64,000 bases of DNA from Pseudonocardia terrae (GTDB taxonomy: Bacteria; Actinomycetota; Actinomycetes; Mycobacteriales; Pseudonocardiaceae): contig NZ_JAJTTE010000012.1 in NCBI RefSeq assembly GCF_021343995.1, positions 62,001-126,000 on the forward strand, read 5' to 3'. The first letter of the stretch is position 1; every line of letters starts with the position of its first letter. The position numbers and the translations under genes are program-made. Positions 55,861-64,000 of the stretch are shown one piece after another. Under the pieces are notes generated by a model, which worked only from the letters and a program-made list of their open reading frames with translations, had not been told where the DNA came from and searched no databases.

Positions 55861-56648
55861 ACGACGACGACACCCTCGTATCCCGGGAGGTCCCCGAACG
55901 GGGCCCGGTGTTCGTCGACGGCACCGGCCGCCGGCAGCGCCGGATCCGGATGGCCGTGTACGGGCTGGTCTCGATGTGCCTGGTGTTCCTGGTCGTCGTC
56001 GGGACGAGCCTGGCGGCCGGGCAGCGCACGCCCATGTTGAACATCCCCGTGCTCGGCGACCTGCTGCCCGCGCCCGAGGCCGAGGCGGCCGACGACACCG
56101 AGGGCGAGGTGCGGCCGGCGGCGCCGCCCTCCCAGGGCGGGCTGATCGGCGGCGTCACCGCCGCCTCGGCGGGGAGGACCGGCGGCACGCCGAGCGGCGG
56201 GGCCGCCGACGTCCTCGCGCCGCTGGCCGGGCTCCCCGCGGCCCCGGCCGCCCCGGGCGCGCCCGCGGCGGTCCCGGCAGCGCCTGTCCCGGCGGCTCCG
56301 CTGCCGGGTGCGCCCGTCCCCACCGACCCGGCGGCCCCGGCCGGCCCGACGACGCCGCCGGCGACCGACCCGACGACCCCGCCGAACTCCGAGGGCGGAC
56401 CGGACACCCCGCCGGTCACGACCACCCCGCCGCCGGTCACCACGACGCCCCCGCCGGTGACCACGAACCCGCCGCCGACCACGACGAAGCCACCGGTCAC
56501 CACGACGCCGCCCGCCACCACGACGCCGCCCGCTACCACGAAGCCGCCGGTCACCACGACGACGCCACCGGTCACCACCACGGTCGTACCGACCACGACC
56601 CCGGTGGTCACCACCACCACCACCACGGCCCTGGTCGTCCCGGTCTAG
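55857..56648 (+). CDS. membrane-anchored Pro/Thr-rich protein
   Basis: 263 aa. One transmembrane helix at about 33-54 after a basic stretch (RRQRRIRM), then an extracytoplasmic Ala/Pro-rich part and a 90-residue tail of TTTPPP-type repeats ending in VTTTTTT. Such tails span the cell wall and are often glycosylated. Between the chitinase-like and deacetylase-glycosyltransferase genes, with an ATGA overlap before and 13 bp after, it is probably a structural partner of the surface-polysaccharide system. No catalytic domain is visible. Confidence 0.8.
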   Translation: MNDDDTLVSREVPERGPVFVDGTGRRQRRIRMAVYGLVSMCLVFLVVVGTSLAAGQRTPMLNIPVLGDLLPAPEAEAADDTEGEVRPAAPPSQGGLIGGVTAASAGRTGGTPSGGAADVLAPLAGLPAAPAAPGAPAAVPAAPVPAAPLPGAPVPTDPAAPAGPTTPPATDPTTPPNSEGGPDTPPVTTTPPPVTTTPPPVTTNPPPTTTKPPVTTTPPATTTPPATTKPPVTTTTPPVTTTVVPTTTPVVTTTTTTALVVPV

Positions 56649-56661
56649 GAGCACGCAGCCC

Positions 56662-58809
56662 ATGCGCAGTCGCATCCGCCGGCGCGGGAGCGCGTTCTCC
56701 CCCGGCAAGTTCGTGGTCGCGGTGGTGGTGCTCGCGACCTTCGTCGCCGTGCTCCTCCTCAACGGCGTCCTGACCGCCAAGACCTCCTCCGACGCGGAGG
56801 GTCACCTCGTCCGCGGCCCCGACGACCAGGTGCCGGTCGCCGTCCACGACGGCGGCTCGGCGGTCGACACCATCCACGACCCGCCCCGCACCCTGAGCTA
56901 CCCGGCGAAGACGATCGCGCTGACCTTCGACGACGGGCCGGACCCCGAGTGGACGCCGCAGATCCTCGACGTCCTGGAGAAGTACCAGGTCCCCGGCACC
57001 TTCTTCGTGCTCGGCTCGCTGGCCGCGCAGCACCCCGACCTGGTCCGGGAGATGCGCGCCACCGGGTCCGAGATCGGGTTGCACACCTTCACCCACCCGA
57101 ACCTCGCCGAGGCCTCGGCGAGCCGCCTCGACCGTGAGCTCACCCTGACCCAGCTGGCCCTGGCGGGAGCGACCGGCGAGATCTCCTACCTGGTGCGGCC
57201 GCCGTACTCCTCGCGGTCCGACGCGCTCACCAACGACGACTACACGGTCGTCCGGGAGCTCGGCGAGCGCGGGTACGTCACCGCGCTGACCGACTTCGAC
57301 AGCCGGGACTGGGAGCGCAAGGGCGTCGACGTCATCGAGAAGGCCTCGACCCCGCCCTCGGACGCCGGTGGTGCGCTGCTGCTGCACGACGCCGGCGGCG
57401 ACCGGGCGCAGACCGTCGCGGCGCTGGACAAGCTGATCCCGGAGCTGCAGGCGCAGGGCTGGCGGTTCACCACGGTCAGCGAGGGCCTCGGGCTGCCCAC
57501 GGCGAACACGCCGGCCGACGCCTGGGACCGCACCTTCGGCACGATCCTCGTCGCCGCCGCGGGTGTCTCCACCTCGATCGTCCGGACGCTGGAGTGGCTG
57601 CTGCTGCTGGTCGGGGCGCTCGTCGTCGCGCGCTTGTTGATCATGATCGTGGTCGCCCGCCGGCACGCGAAGCAGAGCCGGCTCGCCACCCGCCGCCGCA
57701 GCGGGCCCTGGTACACCGACCCCGTGTCGGTGGTCGTGCCCGCCTACAACGAGAAGGAGTGCATCGAGCACACGGTGCGCTCCCTGGTGGCGAGCGACCA
57801 TCCCGTCGAGATCATCGTGGTCGACGACGGCTCGACCGACGGCACGCCGGACATCGTCGAGCGGTTGGGCCTGCCGGGGGTGCGGGTCATCCGCCAGCCC
57901 AACCGCGGCAAGCCGGCCGCGCTGAACGCCGGCATCCGGGCGGCGAGCCACGAGATCGTCGTGATGATCGACGGCGACACCGTGTTCGAGCCGACGACGG
58001 TCGGGACCCTCGTGCAGCCGTTCGCCCGGCCGGAGGTCGGCGCGGTGGCGGGCAACGCCAAGGTCGCCAACCGGCGCGGCCTCGTGTCCCGCTGGCAGCA
58101 CATCGAGTACGTGATGGGCTTCAACCTCGACCGCCGCGTCTACGACCTGTGGCGCTGCATGACCACCGTCCCCGGCGCGGTCGGCGCCTTCCGCCGCACC
58201 GCCCTGCTCGAGGTCGGCGGCGTCAGCGACGACACCCTCGCCGAGGACACCGACCTCACGATGGCACTGTGCCGGGCCGGCTGGCGCGTGGTCTACGAGG
58301 AGCGCGCCCGCGCCTGGACCGAGGCGCCGGGCACGCTCGGCCAGCTGTGGCGGCAGCGCTACCGCTGGAGCTACGGGACCATCCAGTCGATGTGGAAGCA
58401 CCGCGCGACGGTCGTGGCGCGCGGCCCGGCGGGCCACTTCGGGCGCGTGGGCCTGCTCAACATCGCGCTGTTCCAGGTGGTGCTGCCGCTGCTCGCGCCG
58501 CTGGTCGACGTGTTCCTGGTGTACGGCCTGTTCTTCCTCGACCCGGTCACCACGCTCGCGGCCTGGGGCGGCGTCCAGCTGATCCAGCTGCTCGCCGCGG
58601 TCTACGCGTTCCGGCTGGAGCGGGAGAAGATCGGCGTGCTGTGGCTGCTGCCGTTCCAGCAGATCGTCTACCGGCAACTGATGTACGCGGTGCTCATCCA
58701 GTCGATCATGACCGCACTGGCGGGCATCCGGCTCAAGTGGCAGAAGCTGCGCCGGACCGGCGACTTCGGCGGCGCACCGGTGGAGAAGGGCGTCGGTGCC
58801 GGCGTCTGA
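56662..58809 (+). CDS. bifunctional polysaccharide deacetylase/family 2 glycosyltransferase
   Basis: 715 aa. A signal-anchor helix near 20-36; NodB deacetylase domain about 80-265 with TFDDGPD (metal Asp pair), HTFTHPN (H-x3-H) and RPPYSS; two helices near 295-330; then a GT2 domain with VVDDGSTDG, MIDGDT (D-x-D), AEDTD (acceptor Asp) and QRYRW (Q-x2-R-W of processive synthases); further helices at 590-690. It would polymerise and export a beta-linked hexosamine-like glycan and deacetylate it. The arrangement matches Streptomyces MatB, which makes a PNAG-like surface polymer. Product identity is inference. Confidence 0.9.
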   Translation: MRSRIRRRGSAFSPGKFVVAVVVLATFVAVLLLNGVLTAKTSSDAEGHLVRGPDDQVPVAVHDGGSAVDTIHDPPRTLSYPAKTIALTFDDGPDPEWTPQILDVLEKYQVPGTFFVLGSLAAQHPDLVREMRATGSEIGLHTFTHPNLAEASASRLDRELTLTQLALAGATGEISYLVRPPYSSRSDALTNDDYTVVRELGERGYVTALTDFDSRDWERKGVDVIEKASTPPSDAGGALLLHDAGGDRAQTVAALDKLIPELQAQGWRFTTVSEGLGLPTANTPADAWDRTFGTILVAAAGVSTSIVRTLEWLLLLVGALVVARLLIMIVVARRHAKQSRLATRRRSGPWYTDPVSVVVPAYNEKECIEHTVRSLVASDHPVEIIVVDDGSTDGTPDIVERLGLPGVRVIRQPNRGKPAALNAGIRAASHEIVVMIDGDTVFEPTTVGTLVQPFARPEVGAVAGNAKVANRRGLVSRWQHIEYVMGFNLDRRVYDLWRCMTTVPGAVGAFRRTALLEVGGVSDDTLAEDTDLTMALCRAGWRVVYEERARAWTEAPGTLGQLWRQRYRWSYGTIQSMWKHRATVVARGPAGHFGRVGLLNIALFQVVLPLLAPLVDVFLVYGLFFLDPVTTLAAWGGVQLIQLLAAVYAFRLEREKIGVLWLLPFQQIVYRQLMYAVLIQSIMTALAGIRLKWQKLRRTGDFGGAPVEKGVGAGV

Positions 58810-58817
58810 CCCGGGGG

Positions 58818-58844
58818 TGGGTGGCGGCGGGCCGCCGCCACCCA
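58818..58844. terminator. terminator hairpin between the polysaccharide operon and lipB
   Basis: TGGGTGGCGGCGG (58818-58830) and CCGCCGCCACCCA (58832-58844) are exact complements; the real loop is about 5 nt. Between convergent genes, 9 nt after the first stop. Confidence 0.75.
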
Positions 58845-58860
58845 CGGCGTCGGCTCACGG

Positions 58861-59622
58861 TCAGTGCAGCGAGGGGTGCAGCTGCAGGTCCAGGCCCGCC
58901 ACCCCGGCGGCGACCGGCTCCTCGCGGCGGGGAACCACGTGCTCGCGGACCGGCAGGGCGCCCTCGAGGGCACCCAGCACCGCGTCCGTGACGCTCACGA
59001 GCACCTCGTCCGTGACCACCTCGCGGCCCAGCTCGGCGGACAGCGAGGTCACGCCGGCGTCGGTGATCCCGCAGGGCACGATCCGGCCGAACTCGGTGAG
59101 GTCGGGGTCGCAGTTGAGGGCGAAGCCGTGCAGCGTCACCCCGCCCTGCACGCGCACGCCGATCGCGGCGATCTTGCGCTCCGGGCGCAGGTCGTCGGCG
59201 GGGAGCCACACGCCGCTGCGACCGTCGACCCGGCCGGCGGCGGTCACGCCGAGGCCGTGGCAGACCGCGATCAGCGCCTCCTCGAGCCGCCGCACGTAGT
59301 CGACGACGTCGAGCGGCTCGCCGAGCGAGACGATCGGGTAGCCGACGAGCTGGCCCGGGCCGTGCCAGGTGATCCGGCCGCCGCGGTCGACGTCGATGAC
59401 GGGAGAGCCGTCCGTCGGGCGGTCCTCCGGCCGGGTCCGCTTGCCCGCGGTGTACACCGACGGGTGCTCGAGGAGCATGAGCACGTCCGGTCCGGTGCCG
59501 GCGCGCCGTGCCTCGGCGTTGGCGCGCTGGACGTCCCAGGCGGTGAGGTAGTCGACCGTGCCGAGCAGGTCCACCCGAACGGGGTTGGGGGAGCGGCGGC
59601 ACGAGGTTCCCTGGCTGGCCAC
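58861..59622 (-). CDS. lipB: octanoyltransferase
   Basis: 253 aa. [54 protein letters not shown] (catalytic Lys) and [13 protein letters not shown] (catalytic Cys) are LipB blocks. It moves octanoate from acyl carrier protein to lipoyl domains; LipA then adds sulfur. GTG 59622 is the start by length; GTG 59577 would shorten the N-terminus by 15 residues. Separated from lipA by an inserted LLM gene and polysaccharide operon. Confidence 0.94.
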   Translation of the reverse strand: MASQGTSCRRSPNPVRVDLLGTVDYLTAWDVQRANAEARRAGTGPDVLMLLEHPSVYTAGKRTRPEDRPTDGSPVIDVDRGGRITWHGPGQLVGYPIVSLGEPLDVVDYVRRLEEALIAVCHGLGVTAAGRVDGRSGVWLPADDLRPERKIAAIGVRVQGGVTLHGFALNCDPDLTEFGRIVPCGITDAGVTSLSAELGREVVTDEVLVSVTDAVLGALEGALPVREHVVPRREEPVAAGVAGLDLQLHPSLH

Positions 59623-59696
59623 CGGCCCAGAGTACGCCCGGGTCCCGGCACGGCAGGGCGGGCATGGTCACACCACAGGGACCGCACAGCCCGTAC

Positions 59697-60938
59697 TCAG
59701 GCGAGGGCGTGCAGCACCGCCGCGGCCGCCCGCCGCCCGCTGACCAGGGCGCCCTGGGTCGACGGGGTGTCCCGGTGGTCGCCGCACACGAACATCCCGT
59801 CGCCCGAAGCGACCCCGCTCTGCACCGGCCGACCGGGCAGGAAGGCGGGCAGCGCCGCACGGACCTCCACGGTGTGCACGAGTTCCCAGTCGCCGGTCCC
59901 GGTGCCGTAGATCCGGCCCAGCTCGCGGCGCACCTCGGACTCGGGCAGCGCCGCGCCGACGACCGTCGAGGACACCAGTGGGCGGCCCGACGCCGAGTAC
60001 TCCGGCGCCGCCGCGGTCATGACGACGGTGTTGGCGACGGGCCCGCCGGTCCCGTCGAGGTGCAGGACCGGCTCGTCGGCGGGCGGCTCCGGCATGCTGT
60101 GGTACCAGGTCGTGAGCGTGCGGGTCGGCGGTGCGGTCACGCCGGGGAGCAGCCTCGCCGCGGTGGCCGCGTCGGTCGCCACGACGACGGCGCGGGCCGC
60201 GATCTCGCCGTCAGCGGTCCGGACGACCGGGGTCGCGCCGCCGGTCACGGCCTCGACCCCGGTCCGGAGCCGCACCGGCAGCCCGGCGGCCAGCCGGCGG
60301 GGGAGGGCCTCCATGCCGTCGGCGGGCACGAAGATCCGGCCGAGCGCGAAGCTCCGCCACACCAGCCGGACGAAGGCCTCGCTCGTCACGAGCTCGCGGT
60401 CGGCGAGCACCCCCGACAGGAACGGGCGGAGGAAGGTCTCGGTGGCGGTGCCGGCCAGCCCGGCGGCGACCAGGTCCGCGGCGGCCGAACGGGCCGTGCG
60501 GAGGGCCGTGCGTGCCAGCGGGGTGGCGAGCACCCGGGCGGTCCACGCAGCGAGGCGCGCCAGGTCCGCGGGCGGGAGCGCGCGCAGCGACGCGGGCGCG
60601 CCGGTGGGGCTGCGCAGCGGGTTGACGAACCGGCGCAGCGCCCCGTCGGCGGTCCGGATCGCCGCACCCGGGACGAACGGGCGCATCGCCAGCGACTCCG
60701 GCCCGTCCGGCCCGAGGACCGTGCGCAGCGCGGGATAGGCGGTGTTGAGCACCTGGAAGCCGCGGTCGCAGCGGAAGCCGTCCACGACGTCCGTCGCGAT
60801 CCGTCCGCCGACCCGGTCGGCCGCCTCGAGGACCGTGACGTCGAGCCCGCGGCGGCGCAGGATCCGCGCGGCCCGCAGCCCGGCGACGCCCGCCCCGACG
60901 ACGGCGACGTCGGTGTCGGGGGTGCGTGCGGCGGTCAT
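59697..60938 (-). CDS. FAD-dependent amine oxidase-family oxidoreductase
   Basis: 413 aa. VAVVGAGVAGLRAARILRRRG is the FAD-binding fold and EAADRVGGR the family's second signature; RGFQVLNTAYPALR and GMFVCGDHRDTPSTQGALVSG near the C-terminus close the FAD site. This resembles protoporphyrinogen-oxidase or phytoene-desaturase-like flavoproteins; without carotenoid or heme genes nearby the substrate is open. Its ATG overlaps the stop of the TIGR01777 gene (ATGA), so the pair is co-translated, TIGR01777 first. Confidence 0.85.
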   Translation of the reverse strand: MTAARTPDTDVAVVGAGVAGLRAARILRRRGLDVTVLEAADRVGGRIATDVVDGFRCDRGFQVLNTAYPALRTVLGPDGPESLAMRPFVPGAAIRTADGALRRFVNPLRSPTGAPASLRALPPADLARLAAWTARVLATPLARTALRTARSAAADLVAAGLAGTATETFLRPFLSGVLADRELVTSEAFVRLVWRSFALGRIFVPADGMEALPRRLAAGLPVRLRTGVEAVTGGATPVVRTADGEIAARAVVVATDAATAARLLPGVTAPPTRTLTTWYHSMPEPPADEPVLHLDGTGGPVANTVVMTAAAPEYSASGRPLVSSTVVGAALPESEVRRELGRIYGTGTGDWELVHTVEVRAALPAFLPGRPVQSGVASGDGMFVCGDHRDTPSTQGALVSGRRAAAAVLHALA

Positions 60939-61825
60939 GCCCGGACGGCGGCGGAGAGGGCGTCGGCGAGGGTGGTGTGCCGGAAGGCGAACCCGGCCCC
61001 GAGCAGCGCCCGCGGCATCGCCCGCTGCGAGTACAGCAGCATCTCCCAGCCCATGTCGCCGAGCACGGTGGTCACCGCCCAGGCCGGGACGACCAGTGGC
61101 GCGGGGCGCCCGACGGCGCTCGCGAGGGTCTGGGTGAAGACCGCGTTGGTCACCGGCGTGGGCCCGGTGACGTTGACCGGGCCGCGCAGCGCGCCGTTCT
61201 CGACGGCGAACCGGATCGCAGCGACCTCGTCGTCGAGCGAGACCCAGGGCATGTACTGCTCGCCGCTGCCGATCCGCGCACCCAGGAACGCCTTCCACAC
61301 CGGACGCATCAGCGCCAGCAGCCCGCCCGAGGGCGAGAGGACCAGCCCGGTGCGCAGCCGGACCACCCGGACACCGGCGTCGGCGGCCGGCGCGGTCGCG
61401 GCCTCCCAGTCCCGGCAGACCTCGGCCAGGAACCCCTCGCCCGACGGTGCGGACTCGTCGATCTCCGTCGCCCCGGCGTCGCCGTAGTAGCCGACCGCCG
61501 AGCCGCTGACGAAGGCCGGCACGCCGGCCCGCGCGACGGCGGTGGCCAGGACCTCGGTCGGGACGTTGCGGCTGTCCCGGACCGCCTGCTTGCGCGCGCC
61601 GCTCCACGGCCGGTCGGCGATGCCGACGCCGCCGAGGCTCACCACGGCGTCGGCCCCGTCGAGGGCGCCCTCGTCGATCGCGCCCGACGGCGGGTCCCAG
61701 CCCCGCTCGTCCGGGGCCGACGGGGTGCGGCGGACCAGCCGCACGACCTCGTGACCCGCCTCCCGGAGGCCGGCGACCAGGGCGGTTCCGATCAGGCCGG
61801 ACGAACCGGCGACGACGACGCGCAC
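60935..61825 (-). CDS. TIGR01777-family NAD(P)-dependent epimerase-like oxidoreductase
   Basis: 296 aa from GTG 61825. VVAGSSGLIGTALVAGLREAG is the nucleotide fold; SGSAVGYYGDAG, RTGLVLSPSGGLLALMRPVW and GPVNVTGPTPVTNAVFTQTL are family blocks, with C-terminal DUF1731-type tail. An extended SDR whose role is not settled (YfcH/SulA-like in other bacteria). In mycobacteria the same family (Rv2216) lies between sucB/dlaT and lipB, as here. Confidence 0.9.
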   Translation of the reverse strand: MRVVVAGSSGLIGTALVAGLREAGHEVVRLVRRTPSAPDERGWDPPSGAIDEGALDGADAVVSLGGVGIADRPWSGARKQAVRDSRNVPTEVLATAVARAGVPAFVSGSAVGYYGDAGATEIDESAPSGEGFLAEVCRDWEAATAPAADAGVRVVRLRTGLVLSPSGGLLALMRPVWKAFLGARIGSGEQYMPWVSLDDEVAAIRFAVENGALRGPVNVTGPTPVTNAVFTQTLASAVGRPAPLVVPAWAVTTVLGDMGWEMLLYSQRAMPRALLGAGFAFRHTTLADALSAAVRA

Positions 61826-61895
61826 GGTCCGGATCCTTCCGAACGCGGCCGGGACGCGCGACCCGGGCACGCCGACACGGGCGCGTGAGAACGGC

Positions 61896-61928
61896 CGGAG
61901 GGGCCCCGCGACCTGCGGGACCCCTCCG
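61896..61928 (-). terminator. terminator hairpin after sucB
   Basis: CGGAGGGG (61896-61903) pairs with CCCCTCCG (61921-61928), and after one mismatch CCCGC pairs with GCGGG, for a 14-position stem. It lies 25 nt past the sucB stop on the minus strand. Confidence 0.7.
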
Positions 61929-61952
61929 GGTGTGAGCTGAGCGGGACGGGTG

Positions 61953-63773
61953 TCAGAGGCCGAGCTCGGCCTCGAACGCCCCCTCCTCCAGCCGGGCGCG
62001 GATCGCGCTGACGAACCGGCCGGCGTCGGCGCCGTCGACGATCCGGTGGTCGTAGGTCAGCGGCAGGTAGCAGACCGACCGCACGGCGATGACGTCCTCG
62101 CCGTCCGGACCCGCCACGACCTTCGGCTCCTTCGCGATCGCGCCGGTGCCGAGGATCGCGACCTGCGGCTGGTTGATGATCGGCGTGTCGAACAGCGCGC
62201 CGGCGCTGCCGATGTTGGTGATCGTGAAGGTGCCGCCGGACAGCTCGTCGGGCTTGATCGTGTTGTTGCGGGTGCGGGCCGCGACGTCGGCGATCTTGCG
62301 GGCGAGTCCGGCCAGCGACAGGTCCTCGGCGTTCTTGATCACCGGGACGAGCAGGCCGCGCGGGGTGTCGACGGCGATGGCCAGGTGGACGTTGCCGTGG
62401 TACTCGATCTGCTTGCCGTCCTCGGAGATCGAGGAGTTGACGGCCGGATAGGCCTTGAGGGCCTCGACCGTGGCCTTCGCGAAGAACGGCAGGTAGGTGA
62501 GCTTGACGCCCTCGCGCTGCTCGAAGGCCGCCTTGGCCCGGGCCCGCAGCTTGGCGATCCGGGTGACGTCGACCTCCTGCACGGTGGTCAGCTGGGCCGA
62601 GACCTTGAGCGACTCGGTCATGCGCTGGGCGATGACCTGACGCAGGCGCGGCATCTTCACCGTGGTGCCCGGCTGCGGGGCGTCGGCGGCGCGCGCCGGC
62701 ACCTTCGTGGGCTCCTTCGGCGCGCCGGTCGGGGCGCTCGGCGCGGCCGGCTGCTCCGCGGCGGGCTGGGCGGCGGGCGCCGGGGCCTTGGCCGACTCGG
62801 CCGCGGCGAGGACGTCCTGCTTGCGGATGCGGCCGCCGACGCCCGAGCCCTCGAGGGAGTCGAGGTCCACGCCGTGCTCCGCGGCCAGCTTGCGCACCAG
62901 CGGGGTGACGTACGGCGGGGCGGAGGTGCCCTTGGTCTCGGCCTTGCCGTTGCCCGACGGAGCCGGCGCGGTTTCGGCGGCGCGGGCGGTGTCCTCGGTC
63001 TCCGGCTTCGTCGGCTCCGGGGCGGCCTGCTCCTCCTTGACGGGCTCCTTCGGCGCCTCCGGCTCCTTCGGGGCCTCCTGCTTCGGGGCCTCCTGCTTCG
63101 GGGGCTCCGGCGTCGACTCCTCGGCCGGGGCGGGCGCGGCCTCGGCGTCGCCGATCAGGGCCAGCTGGCCGCCGACCTCGACGGTGTCGTCCTCGCCGAC
63201 CGACAGCTCGAGGACCGTGCCGGCGACCGGCGACGGGATCTCGGTGTCGACCTTGTCGGTGGAGACCTCGAGCAGCGGCTCGTCGACCTCCACGGTGTCG
63301 CCGACCTGCTTGAGCCAGCGGGTCACGGTGCCCTCGGTGACCGACTCGCCCAGCTCGGGCATGGTCACCGGGGTGCCGCCGCCGGAGGACTTCCCGGTCG
63401 CGGCCTTCGGGGCCTCCTGCGGCTCCTCCTGCTGCGGCGCCTCGGCCTGCTCCGGCTCCGGCTCCGGCTCGGCCTCGGGCTCGGCGGCCTCGGACTGCGG
63501 CTGGGCCTCGGGCTGCGCGGACCCCTCGTCGGAGCCCGCGTCGCCGATCACGGCGAGCTCGCCGCCGACCTCGACGGTCTCGTCCTCGCCGGCCACGATC
63601 TTCTGCAGGACGCCGGCGACCGGGGACGGGATCTCGGTGTCGACCTTGTCGGTGGAGACCTCGAGCAGCGGCTCGTCGACCTCGACGGTGTCGCCCTCCG
63701 CCTTGAGCCAGCGGGTGACGGTGCCTTCGGTGACGCTCTCACCGAGGGCGGGCATCTGGACGGAGAAGGCCAT
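61953..63773 (-). CDS. sucB: 2-oxoglutarate/pyruvate dehydrogenase E2, dihydrolipoyl acyltransferase
   Basis: 606 aa. Two lipoyl domains (about 1-80 and 134-212), each with [12 protein letters not shown] whose Lys is lipoylated, separated by long Glu/Pro/Ala-rich linkers; a peripheral-subunit-binding domain near 290-325 ([20 protein letters not shown]); and a catalytic domain from about 375 with [16 protein letters not shown] (His and Asp of the acyltransferase). Corresponds to mycobacterial DlaT, which serves pyruvate dehydrogenase and peroxidase defence, so 'SucB' may mean pyruvate E2. lipA and lipB nearby modify it. lpdA lies 50 bp upstream on the same strand. Confidence 0.93.
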   Translation of the reverse strand: MAFSVQMPALGESVTEGTVTRWLKAEGDTVEVDEPLLEVSTDKVDTEIPSPVAGVLQKIVAGEDETVEVGGELAVIGDAGSDEGSAQPEAQPQSEAAEPEAEPEPEPEQAEAPQQEEPQEAPKAATGKSSGGGTPVTMPELGESVTEGTVTRWLKQVGDTVEVDEPLLEVSTDKVDTEIPSPVAGTVLELSVGEDDTVEVGGQLALIGDAEAAPAPAEESTPEPPKQEAPKQEAPKEPEAPKEPVKEEQAAPEPTKPETEDTARAAETAPAPSGNGKAETKGTSAPPYVTPLVRKLAAEHGVDLDSLEGSGVGGRIRKQDVLAAAESAKAPAPAAQPAAEQPAAPSAPTGAPKEPTKVPARAADAPQPGTTVKMPRLRQVIAQRMTESLKVSAQLTTVQEVDVTRIAKLRARAKAAFEQREGVKLTYLPFFAKATVEALKAYPAVNSSISEDGKQIEYHGNVHLAIAVDTPRGLLVPVIKNAEDLSLAGLARKIADVAARTRNNTIKPDELSGGTFTITNIGSAGALFDTPIINQPQVAILGTGAIAKEPKVVAGPDGEDVIAVRSVCYLPLTYDHRIVDGADAGRFVSAIRARLEEGAFEAELGL

Positions 63774-63823
63774 GTCTGCTCGGATCCTCTTTCGACGTGC
63801 GGTGGTGTGGTCCGTTCGGGACC

Positions 63824-64000
63824 TCAGCCGTGGGTGTGCAGGGGTTTGCCGGCCAGGGCGAGGTGTGCCTCGCCGAACGCCTCGTTCTGGGTGGGGTGGG
63901 CGTGGACGAGCGGGGCGACGTCGCCGGGCTCGGCCTCCCAGTTGTAGACGAGCTGGGCCTCGCCGATGAGTTCGCCGACGCGGGCGCCGACCATGTGGAT
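63824..64000 (-). CDS. lpdA: dihydrolipoyl dehydrogenase, C-terminal part
   Basis: 58 residues are visible, reading from the window edge to the stop at 63824. [20 protein letters not shown] and [20 protein letters not shown] match the dimerisation end of lipoamide dehydrogenase; the H-P-T-Q-N-E segment contains the His-Glu pair that acts in catalysis. Its 5' part lies beyond the window. Upstream of sucB on the same strand, it supplies E3 for the same complex. Confidence 0.9.
   Translation of the reverse strand: MHMVGARVGELIGEAQLVYNWEAEPGDVAPLVHAHPTQNEAFGEAHLALAGKPLHTHG

Overview
The window is about 70% GC and reads as chromosomal DNA of a high-GC actinobacterium, most likely Pseudonocardiaceae and probably Pseudonocardia. 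Supporting signs are many GTG starts, a mycothiol-dependent isomerase family, F420-type oxidoreductases, DtxR/IdeR-type iron control, a GlnE-controlled glutamine synthetase pair and actinobacterial DUF4191/DUF4192/DUF5685 proteins. I found no rRNA, tRNA, transposase, integrase or CRISPR array. Fifty-two protein genes are called; two are cut by the window ends.

1-8.8 kb is accessory metabolism: the end of an MFS transporter, a secreted SGNH esterase, a two-gene unit made of a thioredoxin-like protein and a UGSC-type selenoprotein read through an in-frame TGA at 3325-3327, two meta-cleavage genes (hydratase and decarboxylase) and a long indolepyruvate ferredoxin oxidoreductase. 9.2-16.2 kb holds an M23 peptidase, the soluble transhydrogenase sthA, a DUF4192 protein, galE, an ideR-like regulator and a rhodanese. 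16.3-20.3 kb pairs an AcuC deacetylase with a GNAT/acyl-CoA-synthetase-like acetyltransferase, a likely reversible protein acylation switch. 20.4-29.2 kb has class I fumarase, a flippase-kinase fusion, an orphan CoxL-like molybdenum hydroxylase, and a fumarylacetoacetase-family hydrolase overlapping a maleylpyruvate isomerase-type gene (gentisate-like ring-cleavage chemistry).

29.2-64 kb carries RNB ribonuclease, a glutamate-cysteine ligase-like gene, panB, a secreted peptidase, glnA2, a small DUF protein, glnE, glnA1, an RDD protein, DUF4191, lipA, lipB, a TIGR01777 oxidoreductase, sucB and the end of lpdA. This order matches, from memory, the Mycobacterium tuberculosis panB-to-dlaT block. 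It is interrupted here by a nine-gene insert between glnE and glnA1 (41.4-49.3 kb), by an LLM gene plus a surface-polysaccharide operon between lipA and lipB (53.5-58.8 kb), and by an FAD oxidoreductase after lipB. A well-formed GlnR-type operator sits in front of glnA1, so nitrogen control probably acts through GlnR (transcription) and GlnE (adenylylation).

The strongest unusual signal is the selenoprotein gene. Two open frames of 101 and 81 codons are joined by one TGA, the joint reads U-G-S-C-T-S-C, and a perfect 8-bp hairpin with a GTG loop lies 19 nt after the TGA. A conventional gene caller would split or truncate this gene.
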